From the NCBI RefSeq assembly GCF_002741105.1, contig NZ_NIQU01000003.1, forward strand, positions 324,607-388,606: a DNA stretch of 64,000 nucleotides, written 5' to 3'. Below the pieces are notes generated by a model. That model did not search any database. It had not been told where the DNA came from and worked only from the letters and a program-made list of their open reading frames with translations. Shown here one piece after another: positions 55,322 through 64,000 of the stretch (its first letter is position 1; each line of letters starts with the position of its first letter). A program made the translations under genes and the position numbers. The DNA is from Pseudomonas sediminis (GTDB taxonomy: Bacteria > Pseudomonadota > Gammaproteobacteria > Pseudomonadales > Pseudomonadaceae).

Positions 55322-55939
55322 TTACAGACTCAGCTTGCGATTCGACGCCTTGAGGAACTCTTGCTTGAGCGCTTCGAAGGTGTGCACGGCAGGGAATTGC
55401 GGGAACTCGCGAATCACGTTTTCCGGCGCATGGAACAGGATGCCGGCATGGGCTTCGCTGAGCATGGTGGTGTCGTTGTACGAGTCACCGGCCGCGATCA
55501 CTCGATAGTAGAGGCTCTTGAAGGCGAGAACGGACTGGCGTTTGGGATCCTTCTGGCGCAGTTGGTAGCTGACCACACGATCGGTCTCGTCGGTGATCAG
55601 GCGGTGGCACAACAGCGTCGGGAAACCCAGCTGACGCATCAGCGGCTGGGAGAACTCATAGAAGGTGTCCGAGAGAATCACCACCTGGAAACGCTCACGC
55701 AGCCAGTCGACGAACTCCACAGCACCATCGAGCGGCTTCAGGGTAGCGATGACGTCCTGGATGTCTTTGAGCTTCAGGCCGTGCTCGTCGAGAATGCGCA
55801 GGCGCTGCTGCATCAGCACGTCGTAATCGGGGATGTCGCGGGTGGTCGCCTTGAGCGACTCGATGCCGGTTTTTTCCGCAAAGGCGATCCAGATTTCCGG
55901 AACCAGAACACCTTCCAGGTCGAGACACGCGATTTCCAC
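55322..55939 (-). CDS. thrH: phosphoserine phosphatase / homoserine phosphotransferase ThrH
   Basis: A 205-residue HAD-superfamily enzyme that dephosphorylates phosphoserine and can pass the phosphate to homoserine, bridging serine and threonine synthesis. The nucleophile motif is IACLDLEGVLVPEIW near residues 3-17, with D-x-E in place of D-x-D as in ThrH. VVILSDTFYEFSQPLMRQLG is motif II, and AAGDSYNDTTMLSEAHAGI is motif IV. The start is GTG at 55939, six bases from AGGAG, giving exactly the ThrH length; the frame runs open to 56038 without support. Confidence 0.94.
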   Translation of the reverse strand: MEIACLDLEGVLVPEIWIAFAEKTGIESLKATTRDIPDYDVLMQQRLRILDEHGLKLKDIQDVIATLKPLDGAVEFVDWLRERFQVVILSDTFYEFSQPLMRQLGFPTLLCHRLITDETDRVVSYQLRQKDPKRQSVLAFKSLYYRVIAAGDSYNDTTMLSEAHAGILFHAPENVIREFPQFPAVHTFEALKQEFLKASNRKLSL

Positions 55940-56114
55940 AGGCCACTCCTCGGTTGAGCCAAAAAGGAGCCGGCACTCTAGCCGCTGGGCTTGGTTGGCG
56001 CAATGCGACCTGCTTATAACTGGAATGAAGCACATCAAGCGTCTTAGTTATTTAGCCGCATAACCTGCCTTTGCTACCATCGCGCCCTCACGCACACGAT
56101 CTGGAGTCCTCACC

Positions 56115-56735
56115 ATGGAACTCGACCTGGACGCGCTCAACGCCGAATTCGGCAACCAGCCAGAAAAGCTGGTTCAATGGGCCATCGGACTGGGCAAACC
56201 CGCCATCTGCACCACCAACTTCCGTCCCTTCGAAGCGGTGATCCTGCATATGGTCAGCCAGGTCAAACCGGATATCCCGGTGGTCTGGATGGACAGTGGC
56301 TACAACACCGAGGCCACCTACCGCTTCGCCGATGAAGTGGCCCGCAAGCTCAACCTCAACCTCATCACCTACCTGCCCAAGCGTTCGCGTGCGCATCGCG
56401 AAGCCATCGACGGCCCGGTACCTGCACTGGATGATCCGCGTCACGCGGCGTTCACCGAGGAGGTGAAACTCGAGCCGTTCGCCCGCGCCCTACGCGAGAC
56501 TGCTCCGAGCGTCTGGTTCACCGCCCTGCGTGCGACCGACACCGCAGTGCGCGCGCAGATGGAGCCGATCAGCATCAACCCGGACGGTCTGATCAAGGTC
56601 GCTCCGCTGCTGCACTGGTCGTCCAAGGATCTGTATCAGTACCTGGTCGCCCATGACCTGCCGAACGAATTCGATTACTTCGACCCGACCAAGGGTGAGG
56701 ACAATCGCGAGTGCGGCCTGCACCTGAGCCACTGA
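56115..56735 (+). CDS. cysH: PAPS/APS reductase family protein, short form without Fe-S cysteines
   Basis: A 206-residue adenine-nucleotide alpha-hydrolase-fold protein of the CysH family. VVWMDSGYNTEATYRFADEV near residues 56-75 matches the PAPS-reductase D-T-G-x-x-x-x-E-T-Y-R-F block. The C-terminus is ECGLHLSH with the catalytic-type Cys. The paired Cys motifs (CC and CxxC) that hold the [4Fe-4S] cluster in the usual Pseudomonas APS reductase are absent. The protein is about 60 residues shorter than that enzyme. It may be a thioredoxin-dependent PAPS reductase or a divergent paralogue. Position between thrH and cysB is that of cysH. Confidence 0.72.
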   Translation: MELDLDALNAEFGNQPEKLVQWAIGLGKPAICTTNFRPFEAVILHMVSQVKPDIPVVWMDSGYNTEATYRFADEVARKLNLNLITYLPKRSRAHREAIDGPVPALDDPRHAAFTEEVKLEPFARALRETAPSVWFTALRATDTAVRAQMEPISINPDGLIKVAPLLHWSSKDLYQYLVAHDLPNEFDYFDPTKGEDNRECGLHLSH

Positions 56736-56754
56736 TCACGCTCGTGCGGAAACG

Positions 56755-56781
56755 AAAATGGCGCCCATTGGGCGCCATTTT
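56755..56781. terminator. bidirectional terminator between cysH-like gene and cysB
   Basis: AAAATGGCGCCC (56755-56766) and GGGCGCCATTTT (56770-56781) are perfect 12-bp arms with loop ATT, followed by a T tract on the plus strand and on the minus strand. Confidence 0.88.
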
Positions 56782-56798
56782 TCGTTTCAGAGCAGGCT

Positions 56799-57782
<984 letters not shown>

Positions 57783-57800
57783 TCAGAGCAGTAACAAGTC

Positions 57801-57927
57801 GTTGAAAACTACCTGCGTTGCCATTGCTGCGTTAAAAACAGGCTCGGAATGCTCATTTACAACTCGTAAACTCCGCGTCCTCGCCTGTTTTCGCCTTGCA
57901 CTGGCTGCCTCGCCTACGTTTTTCAAC
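57801..57927. repeat. 127-bp imperfect inverted repeat upstream of cysB
   Basis: The ends are GTTGAAAA (57801-57808) and TTTTTCAAC (57919-57927). Internal arms are also complementary: AAAACAGGCTCGG pairs with GTCCTCGCCTGTTTT, and TTTACAAC with CTCGTAAA lies at the centre. I have seen similar GTTGAAAA...TTTTTCAAC elements dispersed in Pseudomonas genomes, so it may be a MITE-like or REP-derived unit. It lies 28 bp before the cysB ATG. Beyond it, 57928-58022 is AT-rich and includes AACCATATTATTGGTT. Confidence 0.6.
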
Positions 57928-58022
57928 GGCCTGGTAAGGCAGGCCAACAGCCGCCAATGCCGTATATAACCATATTATTGGTTTAATAGAACAGCCTAGA
58001 ACGTTTTATTATTTACCCCTTT

Positions 58023-58523
58023 TTACAAATCTCCATGCCCACGGTGTTGCAGCATGGGCACCAGATACACCGGTGCTTGCGACAATTGCACGATCCGTGC
58101 GGCGGTGCGACCCAGCGGCACGGCCAAGTCCGCACCATGGCTATGACTGCCTACGACCAGCAGATCCACCCCAAGTTTCTGCGCCTCCTCAAGAATCATC
58201 GCGGGCGGGTCCCCTTGCAGCACCCGCACGGCACGAATCAGTTCGAGATCCTGCTGAGCATCACCCAACTCGTCGCGAAATCCCTCCAGCACACGCTGCT
58301 CGATGCTGGCCATGACCGTGCTCAACCCATTGCGACGAAGCTCCCCGAGGGTTTCTTCATCCAGGTAGGTCTGGAGTACGGACTCAGCGAACAACCCCAT
58401 GGGTTCAACCGCATGCACCACATACAGATCAGCCTTGAAGCTACGGCTCATGGCAAGGGCGTGCTGCAGCACATAGGAAGCATAAAGCCCCAGATCGGTG
58501 GCATAGAGTATCGAACGGATCAC
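58023..58523 (-). CDS. universal stress protein (UspA family)
   Basis: A 166-residue single-domain UspA-fold protein. IRSILYATDLGLYASYVLQH at the start has the conserved Asp of the family. VDLLVVGSHSHGADLAVPLG near residues 129-148 is the nucleotide-loop region, but the G-x2-G-x9-G-S/T ATP motif is imperfect, so ATP binding is uncertain. It ends QAPVYLVPMLQHRGHGDL. Single gene, transcribed toward cysB. Regulation is not evident. Confidence 0.88.
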   Translation of the reverse strand: MIRSILYATDLGLYASYVLQHALAMSRSFKADLYVVHAVEPMGLFAESVLQTYLDEETLGELRRNGLSTVMASIEQRVLEGFRDELGDAQQDLELIRAVRVLQGDPPAMILEEAQKLGVDLLVVGSHSHGADLAVPLGRTAARIVQLSQAPVYLVPMLQHRGHGDL

Positions 58524-58646
58524 ACGGCCTCCTCGACTGCTGGCGCAGGCCCTTTATTGAGCTTAGCAGCGCATCAGACAAAGCAAGATTGGCAGCGTTA
58601 TTTAGGACGAATGGCTATATGCAGGCGCTTGAGCGCCTGCATCGGC

Positions 58647-59552
58647 TCAGGGCAGCAACTCGTTGCTCACCCCATGCGGGACATGACCAGTGGCGACCAC
58701 TTGGCGAGCCTTTTCGCAGTGTCCTGTCTGGTCATCGAAGAACACGTCGGCGGCGAAGGCTTCGAGCACCGCCGACTTGTCCAGCCCACCGAGGAAGAAG
58801 GATTCGTCCAGGCGGATATTCCATTCACGCAAGGTGCGAATCACCCGCTCATGCGCCGGCGCCGAACGTGCGGTCACCAACGCGGTACGGATCGGGCAGT
58901 CTGCCTCGGGAAACTCCTGCTGCAGGCTGTGCAGAGCCGCCAGGAAGGGTTTGAAAGGCCCGCCCGGCAGCGCCTGCCTTGCGGCTTCGCGCTCATGATC
59001 CTGGAAGGCGTTGAGACCGCCACTCTGGTAGACGCGCTCGGAATCGTCGGAGAACAGCACGGCGTCGCCATCGAAGGCGATGCGCAGTTCGTTGCTGTTC
59101 GCCCGCCGCGCGCCACCGGAAAGCAGCGTGGCTGCGCCGAAACCGGCCTTCAGCGCGTTGCGCACATCGTCGGCATGAGTAGACAGAAACAGATGACAGC
59201 CAAAGGCTGCCAGATAAGGATCGGGGCTACGGCCACCCACGAAGGCGGCGCGGGATATGCCGAGCCCGTAGTGCTGGATGGAGTTGAACGCGCGCAACCC
59301 GGTATCGGCACTGTTGCGCGACACCAAGATGACTTCCACACGCTGCTCGCTGAGACGCGTGTTGAGCCCCAGCAGCTTCTCCACCAGGGGAAAGGCGTCG
59401 CCCGGCATCAGCACTTCGTCTTCATGCTCGATCTGATAGCGGCGATAGGCCTCCACGCCTTCGCTTTCGTAGATCTGGTGGCTTTCGCTCAGATCGAAAA
59501 GCGCCCGCGAAGAGATCGCCAGCACCAGTTTGTCCCCCAGCCCCTTACCCAT
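58647..59552 (-). CDS. cytosolic 5'-nucleotidase (5'-nucleotidase family)
   Basis: A 301-residue enzyme of the bacterial 5-nucleotidase family related to cN-I, expected to dephosphorylate nucleoside monophosphates. KLVLAISSRALFDLSESHQI at the N-terminus and VEVILVSRNSADTGLRAFNS near residues 73-92 are family blocks. LRIAFDGDAVLFSDDSERVY near 156-175 resembles the HAD D-x-D-x-V catalytic loop. FAADVFFDDQTGHCEKA near the end supplies the acidic pair. It starts two bases after the PanE-like gene, so it is co-transcribed with it and with the thioredoxin gene. Confidence 0.82.
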   Translation of the reverse strand: MGKGLGDKLVLAISSRALFDLSESHQIYESEGVEAYRRYQIEHEDEVLMPGDAFPLVEKLLGLNTRLSEQRVEVILVSRNSADTGLRAFNSIQHYGLGISRAAFVGGRSPDPYLAAFGCHLFLSTHADDVRNALKAGFGAATLLSGGARRANSNELRIAFDGDAVLFSDDSERVYQSGGLNAFQDHEREAARQALPGGPFKPFLAALHSLQQEFPEADCPIRTALVTARSAPAHERVIRTLREWNIRLDESFFLGGLDKSAVLEAFAADVFFDDQTGHCEKARQVVATGHVPHGVSNELLP

Positions 59553-59554
59553 AT

Positions 59555-60511
59555 TTAGGCCTCCTGGCGAGCCTGAATGAACCGCAGTGCCTGATACAGA
59601 GCGCGCACCTTGGGCATATCGAAACCCACTGCGTCCGCTGCTGATAGCGGCGCCTCGTAGATGGCATGCAGTTCCGCCACGCGGCCCTGGGCGAAATCGT
59701 GGTACATGCTCGGCAGGTAATCAGGCATGCGCTGAGTGGCAGCCAGCAGTTTGTCTGCGTAGCTGTCCGGCATGCTGTAGCCCAGCGCCTGAGCGGCCTG
59801 CACCACCTCCTGCATCATGCCAGCGATCAACGCGCGACTGTCGGGATTGCCCATCAGGCGCTGCGTGTCGGCATCGAGCAACACCGACAGGCCGTTATAA
59901 GGGATATTCCACACCAGCTTCTGCCAGCGCGTTTGCGCCAGATCACGCATCGCCGCCGAATCCAGGCCGGTGCTGCGCAGCAGGCTGGCGCCCTCCTCGG
60001 CCAGCGCCAGGCGCGCCTCGTCGTCGGCCAGAGGGCCCGAGTGATAGGCCAGGTTGATCGCCCCCAGCGCCTGATGTTCGATCACGCCCGGGGCACTACG
60101 ATGAACGCAGATGTAGCAGAGCCCGCCTAGCAGGTGCAGGTCATCGGGCAACAGTGGACGCAGCTCATCTTCCACTGCCAGGCCATTTTGCAGCAGTACC
60201 ACCTTGGCGCCTGGCGCTGCTGCCTTGGCAATCAGCGGCGCCAGCTCGGCATTGGCGGTGGTCTTGGTGCCCACCAGTAACCAGTCGCAAGGCGGCATCT
60301 CGTCGACATGCTGGTAGGCCTGTACCGGGGCCAGGTTCAGTGCACCATGCACCGTACTGTTCAACTGCAGGCCTCGCTCGACCACCGCGCCATACTCGCT
60401 GCGCAGCAGAAAGTGCACGTCATGGCCAGCGCGAGCCAGCATCGTTCCGTAGAAACCGCCAATGGCACCGGTGCCGATAATGCCAATACGCGGCGTGGGG
60501 GATTGAGACAT
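59555..60511 (-). CDS. 2-dehydropantoate 2-reductase family protein (PanE/ApbA)
   Basis: A 318-residue NADP-dependent ketopantoate-reductase-fold enzyme. RIGIIGTGAIGGFYGTMLAR at 8-27 is the nucleotide-binding loop. LLVGTKTTANAELAPLI near 78-94 has the catalytic-type Lys. TRWQKLVWNIPYNGLSVLLD near 209-228 is the C-terminal signature with K-x-x-x-N. It may make pantoate for CoA or reduce another 2-oxo acid; Pseudomonas genomes carry several paralogues. Its ATG shares one base with the thioredoxin stop (TGATG). Confidence 0.83.
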   Translation of the reverse strand: MSQSPTPRIGIIGTGAIGGFYGTMLARAGHDVHFLLRSEYGAVVERGLQLNSTVHGALNLAPVQAYQHVDEMPPCDWLLVGTKTTANAELAPLIAKAAAPGAKVVLLQNGLAVEDELRPLLPDDLHLLGGLCYICVHRSAPGVIEHQALGAINLAYHSGPLADDEARLALAEEGASLLRSTGLDSAAMRDLAQTRWQKLVWNIPYNGLSVLLDADTQRLMGNPDSRALIAGMMQEVVQAAQALGYSMPDSYADKLLAATQRMPDYLPSMYHDFAQGRVAELHAIYEAPLSAADAVGFDMPKVRALYQALRFIQARQEA

Positions 60512-60897
60512 CAGGGAAGCTCCTCAGCCGGGCGAAGCAAGGCCTCGCCCAAGGCGGTAACCAGATCGGAAAGGGTAAGACGTGTGTGCAGCGCGCCAAA
60601 GAAATGACCGTCCTTTACCAGAAACAGCGCCGGCAAGTGAAATACCTCGTAGCGCGTCACCAATCCGGCGTTATGCCCTGCATCGACCCAGCACAGTCGC
60701 TCTATTGGTAGCGGCATGCCAGGCAAGACCTGACGCGCCCAGCGGCAGCTGGCACAGCCCGTGCTTGTGAACACCAGCAGCGACGCACCAGGAAGGTCGA
60801 GCAGGCGGCGATCAGCATCCAGATCGGTCAATTCCAATTGCGTCGCTATACTGAACTCACTGATATCAGTTTGCCTGCATTGAAGGTCGGTGTTCAT
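60511..60897 (-). CDS. thioredoxin-fold protein
   Basis: A 128-residue cytoplasmic thioredoxin-like protein. The redox motif is STGCASCRWARQVLPG (C-A-S-C) near residues 45-60, preceded by ASLLVF. The cis-Pro region is YEVFHLPALFLVKDGHFFGA near 83-102. The unusual active-site pair CASC in place of CGPC suggests a specialised partner. The ATG at 60895-60897 overlaps the start codon of the divergent PilZ gene within CATG. There is no clear ribosome site, so the true start may be internal. Confidence 0.75.
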   Translation of the reverse strand: MNTDLQCRQTDISEFSIATQLELTDLDADRRLLDLPGASLLVFTSTGCASCRWARQVLPGMPLPIERLCWVDAGHNAGLVTRYEVFHLPALFLVKDGHFFGALHTRLTLSDLVTALGEALLRPAEELP

Positions 60898-61309
60898 GCG
60901 TAAGTTTCTGCGTCATCCAAGCGACATGCCGGTAGAACTGGTACTGCGCAAACAAGCCTGCATTCCCCGGCAACGGCTGAACAATATCAGCCTCGGCGGC
61001 GTCGCGTGCAACTCGTCGCGGGGCTTTCGTCGCGGTACCTCGGTGGAGCTACGTATTCCCCTACTAGGCGACCAGGCCCGCTATCCCGGCGTCGTGGCCT
61101 GGTGTCGGCGGCAGGAGGGGGATTATCTGGTGGGCATCGCCTTCATCGATGAAGACACCTTGTTTCGTGCGCGTATGGTCGAGCAGGTCTGCCAGATCCA
61201 GCATTACCGACAACAACTCGAACATGAGTCGGGCCAGCCCATGGCCATCGAGCAATGCGCTCAGGACTGGATCGCCAAGCATGCTGCGGAGTTTCCCTAT
61301 CTCGCCTGA
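60896..61309 (+). CDS. PilZ domain protein (candidate c-di-GMP receptor)
   Basis: A 137-residue single-domain PilZ protein. The c-di-GMP motifs are RKFLRHPSDMPVEL at residues 2-15 (R-x-x-x-R) and NNISLGGVACNSS near 32-44 (N-x-S-x-G-G). PGVVAWCRRQEGDYLVGIAF is the last barrel strand. The C-terminal 45 residues are helical (VEQVCQIQHYRQQLEHESGQ). ATG at 60896 has GAAGG nine bases upstream and puts RKFLRH at the usual place; a GTG two codons earlier is also in frame. Target process is unknown. Confidence 0.85.
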   Translation: MRKFLRHPSDMPVELVLRKQACIPRQRLNNISLGGVACNSSRGFRRGTSVELRIPLLGDQARYPGVVAWCRRQEGDYLVGIAFIDEDTLFRARMVEQVCQIQHYRQQLEHESGQPMAIEQCAQDWIAKHAAEFPYLA

Positions 61310-61504
61310 ATAAACCCTCTAAAGGAGCAAAACGCCACCTCATACTGCCAATCTATGAGGCCCATTGGACTTCACGCCCATTGTCGCGCAGCCCCGTACG
61401 CGCTAAGGTTCGGCTCCCCCTGCACCAACTAGCTGTGCACCGCCATAGGGGATCGCTGGCGGCCGGCACCCGTGACCTGACGACCTGACCCGATGAATAG
61501 CACG

Positions 61505-62581
61505 ATGGCTGATTTACCGATCGACGACCTCAACGTCGCTTCCAACGAAACCCTGATCACCCCCGATCAGCTCAAACGCGAAATCCCCCTGACCGATGCC
61601 GCACTGAAGACCGTCGCCCATGGTCGCCAGGTGGTACGTGACATCCTCGACGGCAAGGATCATCGCCTGTTCGTGGTCGTCGGCCCTTGCTCCATCCACG
61701 ACATCAAGGCCGCTCACGAATATGCCGAGCGCCTCAAGGTGCTGGCTGCCGAGCTATCCGATAGCCTGTTCCTGGTCATGCGCGTGTACTTCGAGAAGCC
61801 GCGCACCACGGTCGGCTGGAAAGGCCTGATCAACGACCCCTATCTGGATGACTCGTTCAAGATCCAGGACGGCCTACACATCGGCCGCAAGCTGCTGCGC
61901 GACCTGGCAGAAATGGGCCTGCCCACCGCCACCGAGGCGCTCGACCCGATCTCCCCGCAGTACCTGCAGGACCTGATCAGTTGGTCGGCCATCGGTGCGC
62001 GTACCACCGAATCCCAGACCCACCGTGAAATGGCCTCGGGCCTGTCCTCGGCCGTTGGCTTCAAGAACGGCACCGATGGCGGCCTGACCGTGGCCATCAA
62101 CGCCCTGCAATCGGTTTCCAGCCCGCACCGCTTCCTCGGCATCAACCAGGAAGGTGGCGTATCCATCGTCACCACCAAGGGCAATGCCTATGGCCACGTG
62201 GTATTGCGCGGCGGCAACGGCAAGCCCAACTACGATTCGGTCAGCGTTGCCATTTGTGAGCAGGAACTGACAAAAGCCGGCATTCGCCCAAACATCATGG
62301 TCGATTGCAGCCACGCCAACTCCAACAAGGACCCGGCCCTGCAGCCATTGGTTCTGGAGAACGTGGCCAACCAGATTCTCGAAGGCAACAACTCCATCGT
62401 TGGCCTGATGGTCGAGAGTCACCTGGGCTGGGGCAACCAGTCGATTCCGAAGAATCTGTGCGACCTCAAGTACGGCGTATCCATCACCGATGCCTGTATC
62501 GACTGGGATACCACCGAGAAAAGCCTGCGCAGCATGCACGCCAAGCTCAAGGATGTACTGCCCAAGCGCCCTCGCGGCTAA
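61505..62581 (+). CDS. aroF: 3-deoxy-7-phosphoheptulonate synthase (class I DAHP synthase)
   Basis: First enzyme of the shikimate pathway, joining PEP and erythrose-4-phosphate. 358 residues from ATG 61505 (MADLPIDDLNVASNETLITP), the usual Pseudomonas start; ATG at 61493 would add four residues. Neither has a good ribosome site. LFVVVGPCSIHDIKAAHEYA, MRVYFEKPRTTVGWKGLIND and GARTTESQTHREMASGLSSA are diagnostic. IMVDCSHANSNKDP contains a metal-ligand His. Which aromatic amino acid inhibits it cannot be read here, so the aroF/aroG letter is provisional. No attenuator is visible in the 195-bp upstream gap. Confidence 0.92.
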   Translation: MADLPIDDLNVASNETLITPDQLKREIPLTDAALKTVAHGRQVVRDILDGKDHRLFVVVGPCSIHDIKAAHEYAERLKVLAAELSDSLFLVMRVYFEKPRTTVGWKGLINDPYLDDSFKIQDGLHIGRKLLRDLAEMGLPTATEALDPISPQYLQDLISWSAIGARTTESQTHREMASGLSSAVGFKNGTDGGLTVAINALQSVSSPHRFLGINQEGGVSIVTTKGNAYGHVVLRGGNGKPNYDSVSVAICEQELTKAGIRPNIMVDCSHANSNKDPALQPLVLENVANQILEGNNSIVGLMVESHLGWGNQSIPKNLCDLKYGVSITDACIDWDTTEKSLRSMHAKLKDVLPKRPRG

Positions 62582-62599
62582 AAATCGCAGCAGCAACGA

Positions 62600-62627
62600 A
62601 AACGCCGGGCAATGCCCGGCGTTTTTG
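62600..62627 (+). terminator. intrinsic terminator of the DAHP synthase gene
   Basis: AAAACGCCGGGC (62600-62611) and GCCCGGCGTTTT (62615-62626) are perfect 12-bp arms with loop AAT, followed by TGT. Confidence 0.88.
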
Positions 62628-62644
62628 TATCCGCATTCACGTAG

Positions 62645-62662
62645 GGTGGGCTTCAGCCCACC
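62645..62662. repeat. REP-like palindrome
   Basis: GGTGGGCT (62645-62652) and AGCCCACC (62655-62662) around TC, preceded by GTAG. This is the common GTAGGGTGGGCTTCAGCCCACC intergenic repeat of pseudomonads. Confidence 0.7.
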
Positions 62663-62700
62663 ATGACGCTCAGCGCGGGCTGTAAGTCTCCAAATCGATC

Positions 62701-62973
62701 CTACTGGTGACGCGCACGTCGCTCCATGTAGCGCTCGACGTAGGAGCACGACGGAATCACCGTGTAACCCTTGCCTTCGGCGTACTGTAGGGCATGCTCG
62801 GTCAGTGCGGCGGCGATGCCACGGCCACGCAGGCCGTTGGGTACGAAGGTGCGATAGATGTCCAGCGTCTGCTTGCCCAGATCCATATAGGCCAGATAGG
62901 CACGATCACCATCGACGGTCGTCACGAACTGGTGACTCGTCTGGTCATGGTGGATGGACAAACCCTCGCTCAT
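62701..62973 (-). CDS. small GNAT-family N-acetyltransferase (YjdJ/NATD1-like)
   Basis: A 90-residue minimal acetyltransferase of the Gcn5-related compact (Acetyltransf_CG) group. FVPNGLRGRGIAAALTEHAL near residues 44-63 is the acetyl-CoA pyrophosphate loop (R-G-R-G-I-A). YTVIPSCSYVERYMERR follows. The substrate of this group is unknown; proteins, polyamines or metabolites are possible. The frame is open to 62994, but ATG at 62973 has AGGAG upstream. Confidence 0.85.
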   Translation of the reverse strand: MSEGLSIHHDQTSHQFVTTVDGDRAYLAYMDLGKQTLDIYRTFVPNGLRGRGIAAALTEHALQYAEGKGYTVIPSCSYVERYMERRARHQ

Positions 62974-63119
62974 CTTCACTCCTCTAGCCGCCAACCATTA
63001 GCGGCGCATCTATTTTTACTTCATACCGGTGCTGCGGCAAAAGCGCAAATTCTGATGCCACTTCCGACCTATGCAATTGGCCAAGCTTATCAGTCGGCGA
63101 ACCGCCCAGCCACGAGCAA

Positions 63120-64000
63120 TCAGAAGCTCAACACTGCGATACAGAGCAAAGCCGCAATCACGGGGATCAGTACCGTGATGACGAAGATATCCTTGTATGC
63201 CTGCTTGTGAGTCAGGCCCATGATCATCAGCATCGCAATCACTGCACCACAATGTGGCAGCGAATCGAGACCACCTGCGGTGATATTGGCGATCCGGTGC
63301 AACACCTCAGGGTCCACCCCCATATCCAGGTAACGCGGCGCCAGGGTCTGCATGAAGATCTGCAGGCCACCAGACGAAGAACCGACGATCCCCGATACCA
63401 CGCTGACCGATGCGAACACCGACAACAGCGGCGGCAGATCCACCCCCAGTATCCACTGGGCGAACTGAGCGAACCCTGCGGTTTGGGTAACCACACCGCC
63501 AAAGCCGATAACTGCAGCGGTATTGAGCAGCGGCATGATCGCATCGTCCGCCCCCTGCCCCAGCAGACCGAGGGTATTACGACGCAACGCCGAAAACATC
63601 AGCACAGCGACACCGGTAGCGATCACCAAGGCCAGACTGGGCCAGAGAATCGGCTGCGACTGACTGAAGACCAACAATCCACCTAGAGCCCCCTCACCCG
63701 GTACAGCCGCACCGGACAGAGCGAGCAGGCGCGGCAGCAGGATGATTCCCAGCACCACGATGATCGGCACCAGCGCCATCCCCCAATGCGGCCCGCTACC
63801 CGGCGCACCGGCCAACTGCTGCATACGTTCGTCCTGCGCGTTAGGCTCGAACCCTTCACCGCGCTCGCGCGCCAGACGCCATTCGCGTTGCAGATAGGCC
63901 ATACCCAACACGATCATTACCAGCGAGGCGAGCAGACCAATCCAGGCACCTGCGAACAGATCGGTACCCAACGCACTGGCGGCGATCACGTTGTGAATCG
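63120..64000 (-). CDS. GntP family permease, C-terminal part (cut by window edge)
   Basis: Inner-membrane carboxylate/proton symporter of the gluconate-permease (GntP) family. The frame is open through the window end, so about 293 codons of a normal 450 are present. Hydrophobic segments include PIIVVLGIILLPRLLALSGA, SVVSGIVGSSSGGLQIFMQT, and the C-terminal FVITVLIPVIAALLCIAVLS. HRIANITAGGLDSLPHCGAV is the family's conserved H-x-x-x-x-x-x-G-G-x-D-x-x-P-H-x-G motif. A hydroxy- or short-chain carboxylate is the likely substrate. The first in-window GTG at 63989 is not taken as the start. Confidence 0.88.
   Translation of the reverse strand, partial: IHNVIAASALGTDLFAGAWIGLLASLVMIVLGMAYLQREWRLARERGEGFEPNAQDERMQQLAGAPGSGPHWGMALVPIIVVLGIILLPRLLALSGAAVPGEGALGGLLVFSQSQPILWPSLALVIATGVAVLMFSALRRNTLGLLGQGADDAIMPLLNTAAVIGFGGVVTQTAGFAQFAQWILGVDLPPLLSVFASVSVVSGIVGSSSGGLQIFMQTLAPRYLDMGVDPEVLHRIANITAGGLDSLPHCGAVIAMLMIMGLTHKQAYKDIFVITVLIPVIAALLCIAVLSF

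Overview
The window is a high-GC chromosomal segment of a Pseudomonas (sensu lato). The gene content points to the P. mendocina / P. alcaliphila side of the genus, but that species-level reading is an impression from memory. The genus call is firmer. It rests on the oprF-sigX-cmpX-crfX-cmaX block, on ppsA/ppsR, on the prp operon with acnD/prpF, and on the pabB-thrH-cysB-aroF order, which follows P. aeruginosa from about PA1750 to PA1784 as I recall it. There are no insertion sequences, prophage genes or CRISPR arrays.

Region 1 (1-16.6 kb) is a stress and envelope-sugar region. It opens with the start of glgE and an MgtC-type membrane protein. Small stress proteins follow: a Rho-N-domain protein, a metallothionein overlapping an acidic disordered protein, a YgaP-like membrane protein, a hemerythrin and a KGG-repeat protein. 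It also holds a YbdK carboxylate-amine ligase, a haem-oxygenase-like iron oxidase paired with an NPPY methyltransferase, an SDR, two galU paralogues, gor and ugd. GalU and Ugd together make UDP-glucose and UDP-glucuronate. A tRNA-Ser(GGA), a crotonase and a lipoprotein close it.

Region 2 (16.6-28.8 kb) is nitrate assimilation. A nitrate ABC transporter (nrtA, nrtB, nrtD) and a nitrite/nitrate reductase unit (nirB, nirD, nasA, cobA for sirohaem) each have a sigma-54-type promoter. Each also has a leader with two hexaloop hairpins followed by a terminator, the architecture bound by ANTAR antiterminators such as NasT. No nasT or nasS lies in the window. A PL7 alginate lyase and a hotdog thioesterase sit between the two units. 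A possible SOS-controlled small gene precedes them.

Region 3 (28.8-37.9 kb) holds oprF, the ECF sigma factor sigX, the membrane proteins cmpX, crfX and cmaX, an RraA-like protein, an alpha/beta hydrolase and the divergent pair ppsA/ppsR.

Region 4 (38-48.3 kb) is the 2-methylcitrate (propionate) operon, ordered GntR regulator, prpB, prpC, acnD, prpF. The divergent operon beside it encodes a retropepsin-like protein, an inactive-transglutaminase 7TM protein and an ATP-grasp ligase.

Region 5 (48.3-64 kb) holds two tandem 900-residue MalT-type LuxR regulators, pabB, thrH, a short PAPS-reductase-family gene and cysB. A universal stress protein, a 5'-nucleotidase, a PanE-like reductase, a thioredoxin, a PilZ protein and a DAHP synthase follow. 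A small GNAT protein and the 3' part of a GntP permease end the window. Intergenic gaps carry REP-like palindromes and well-formed, often bidirectional, terminators.
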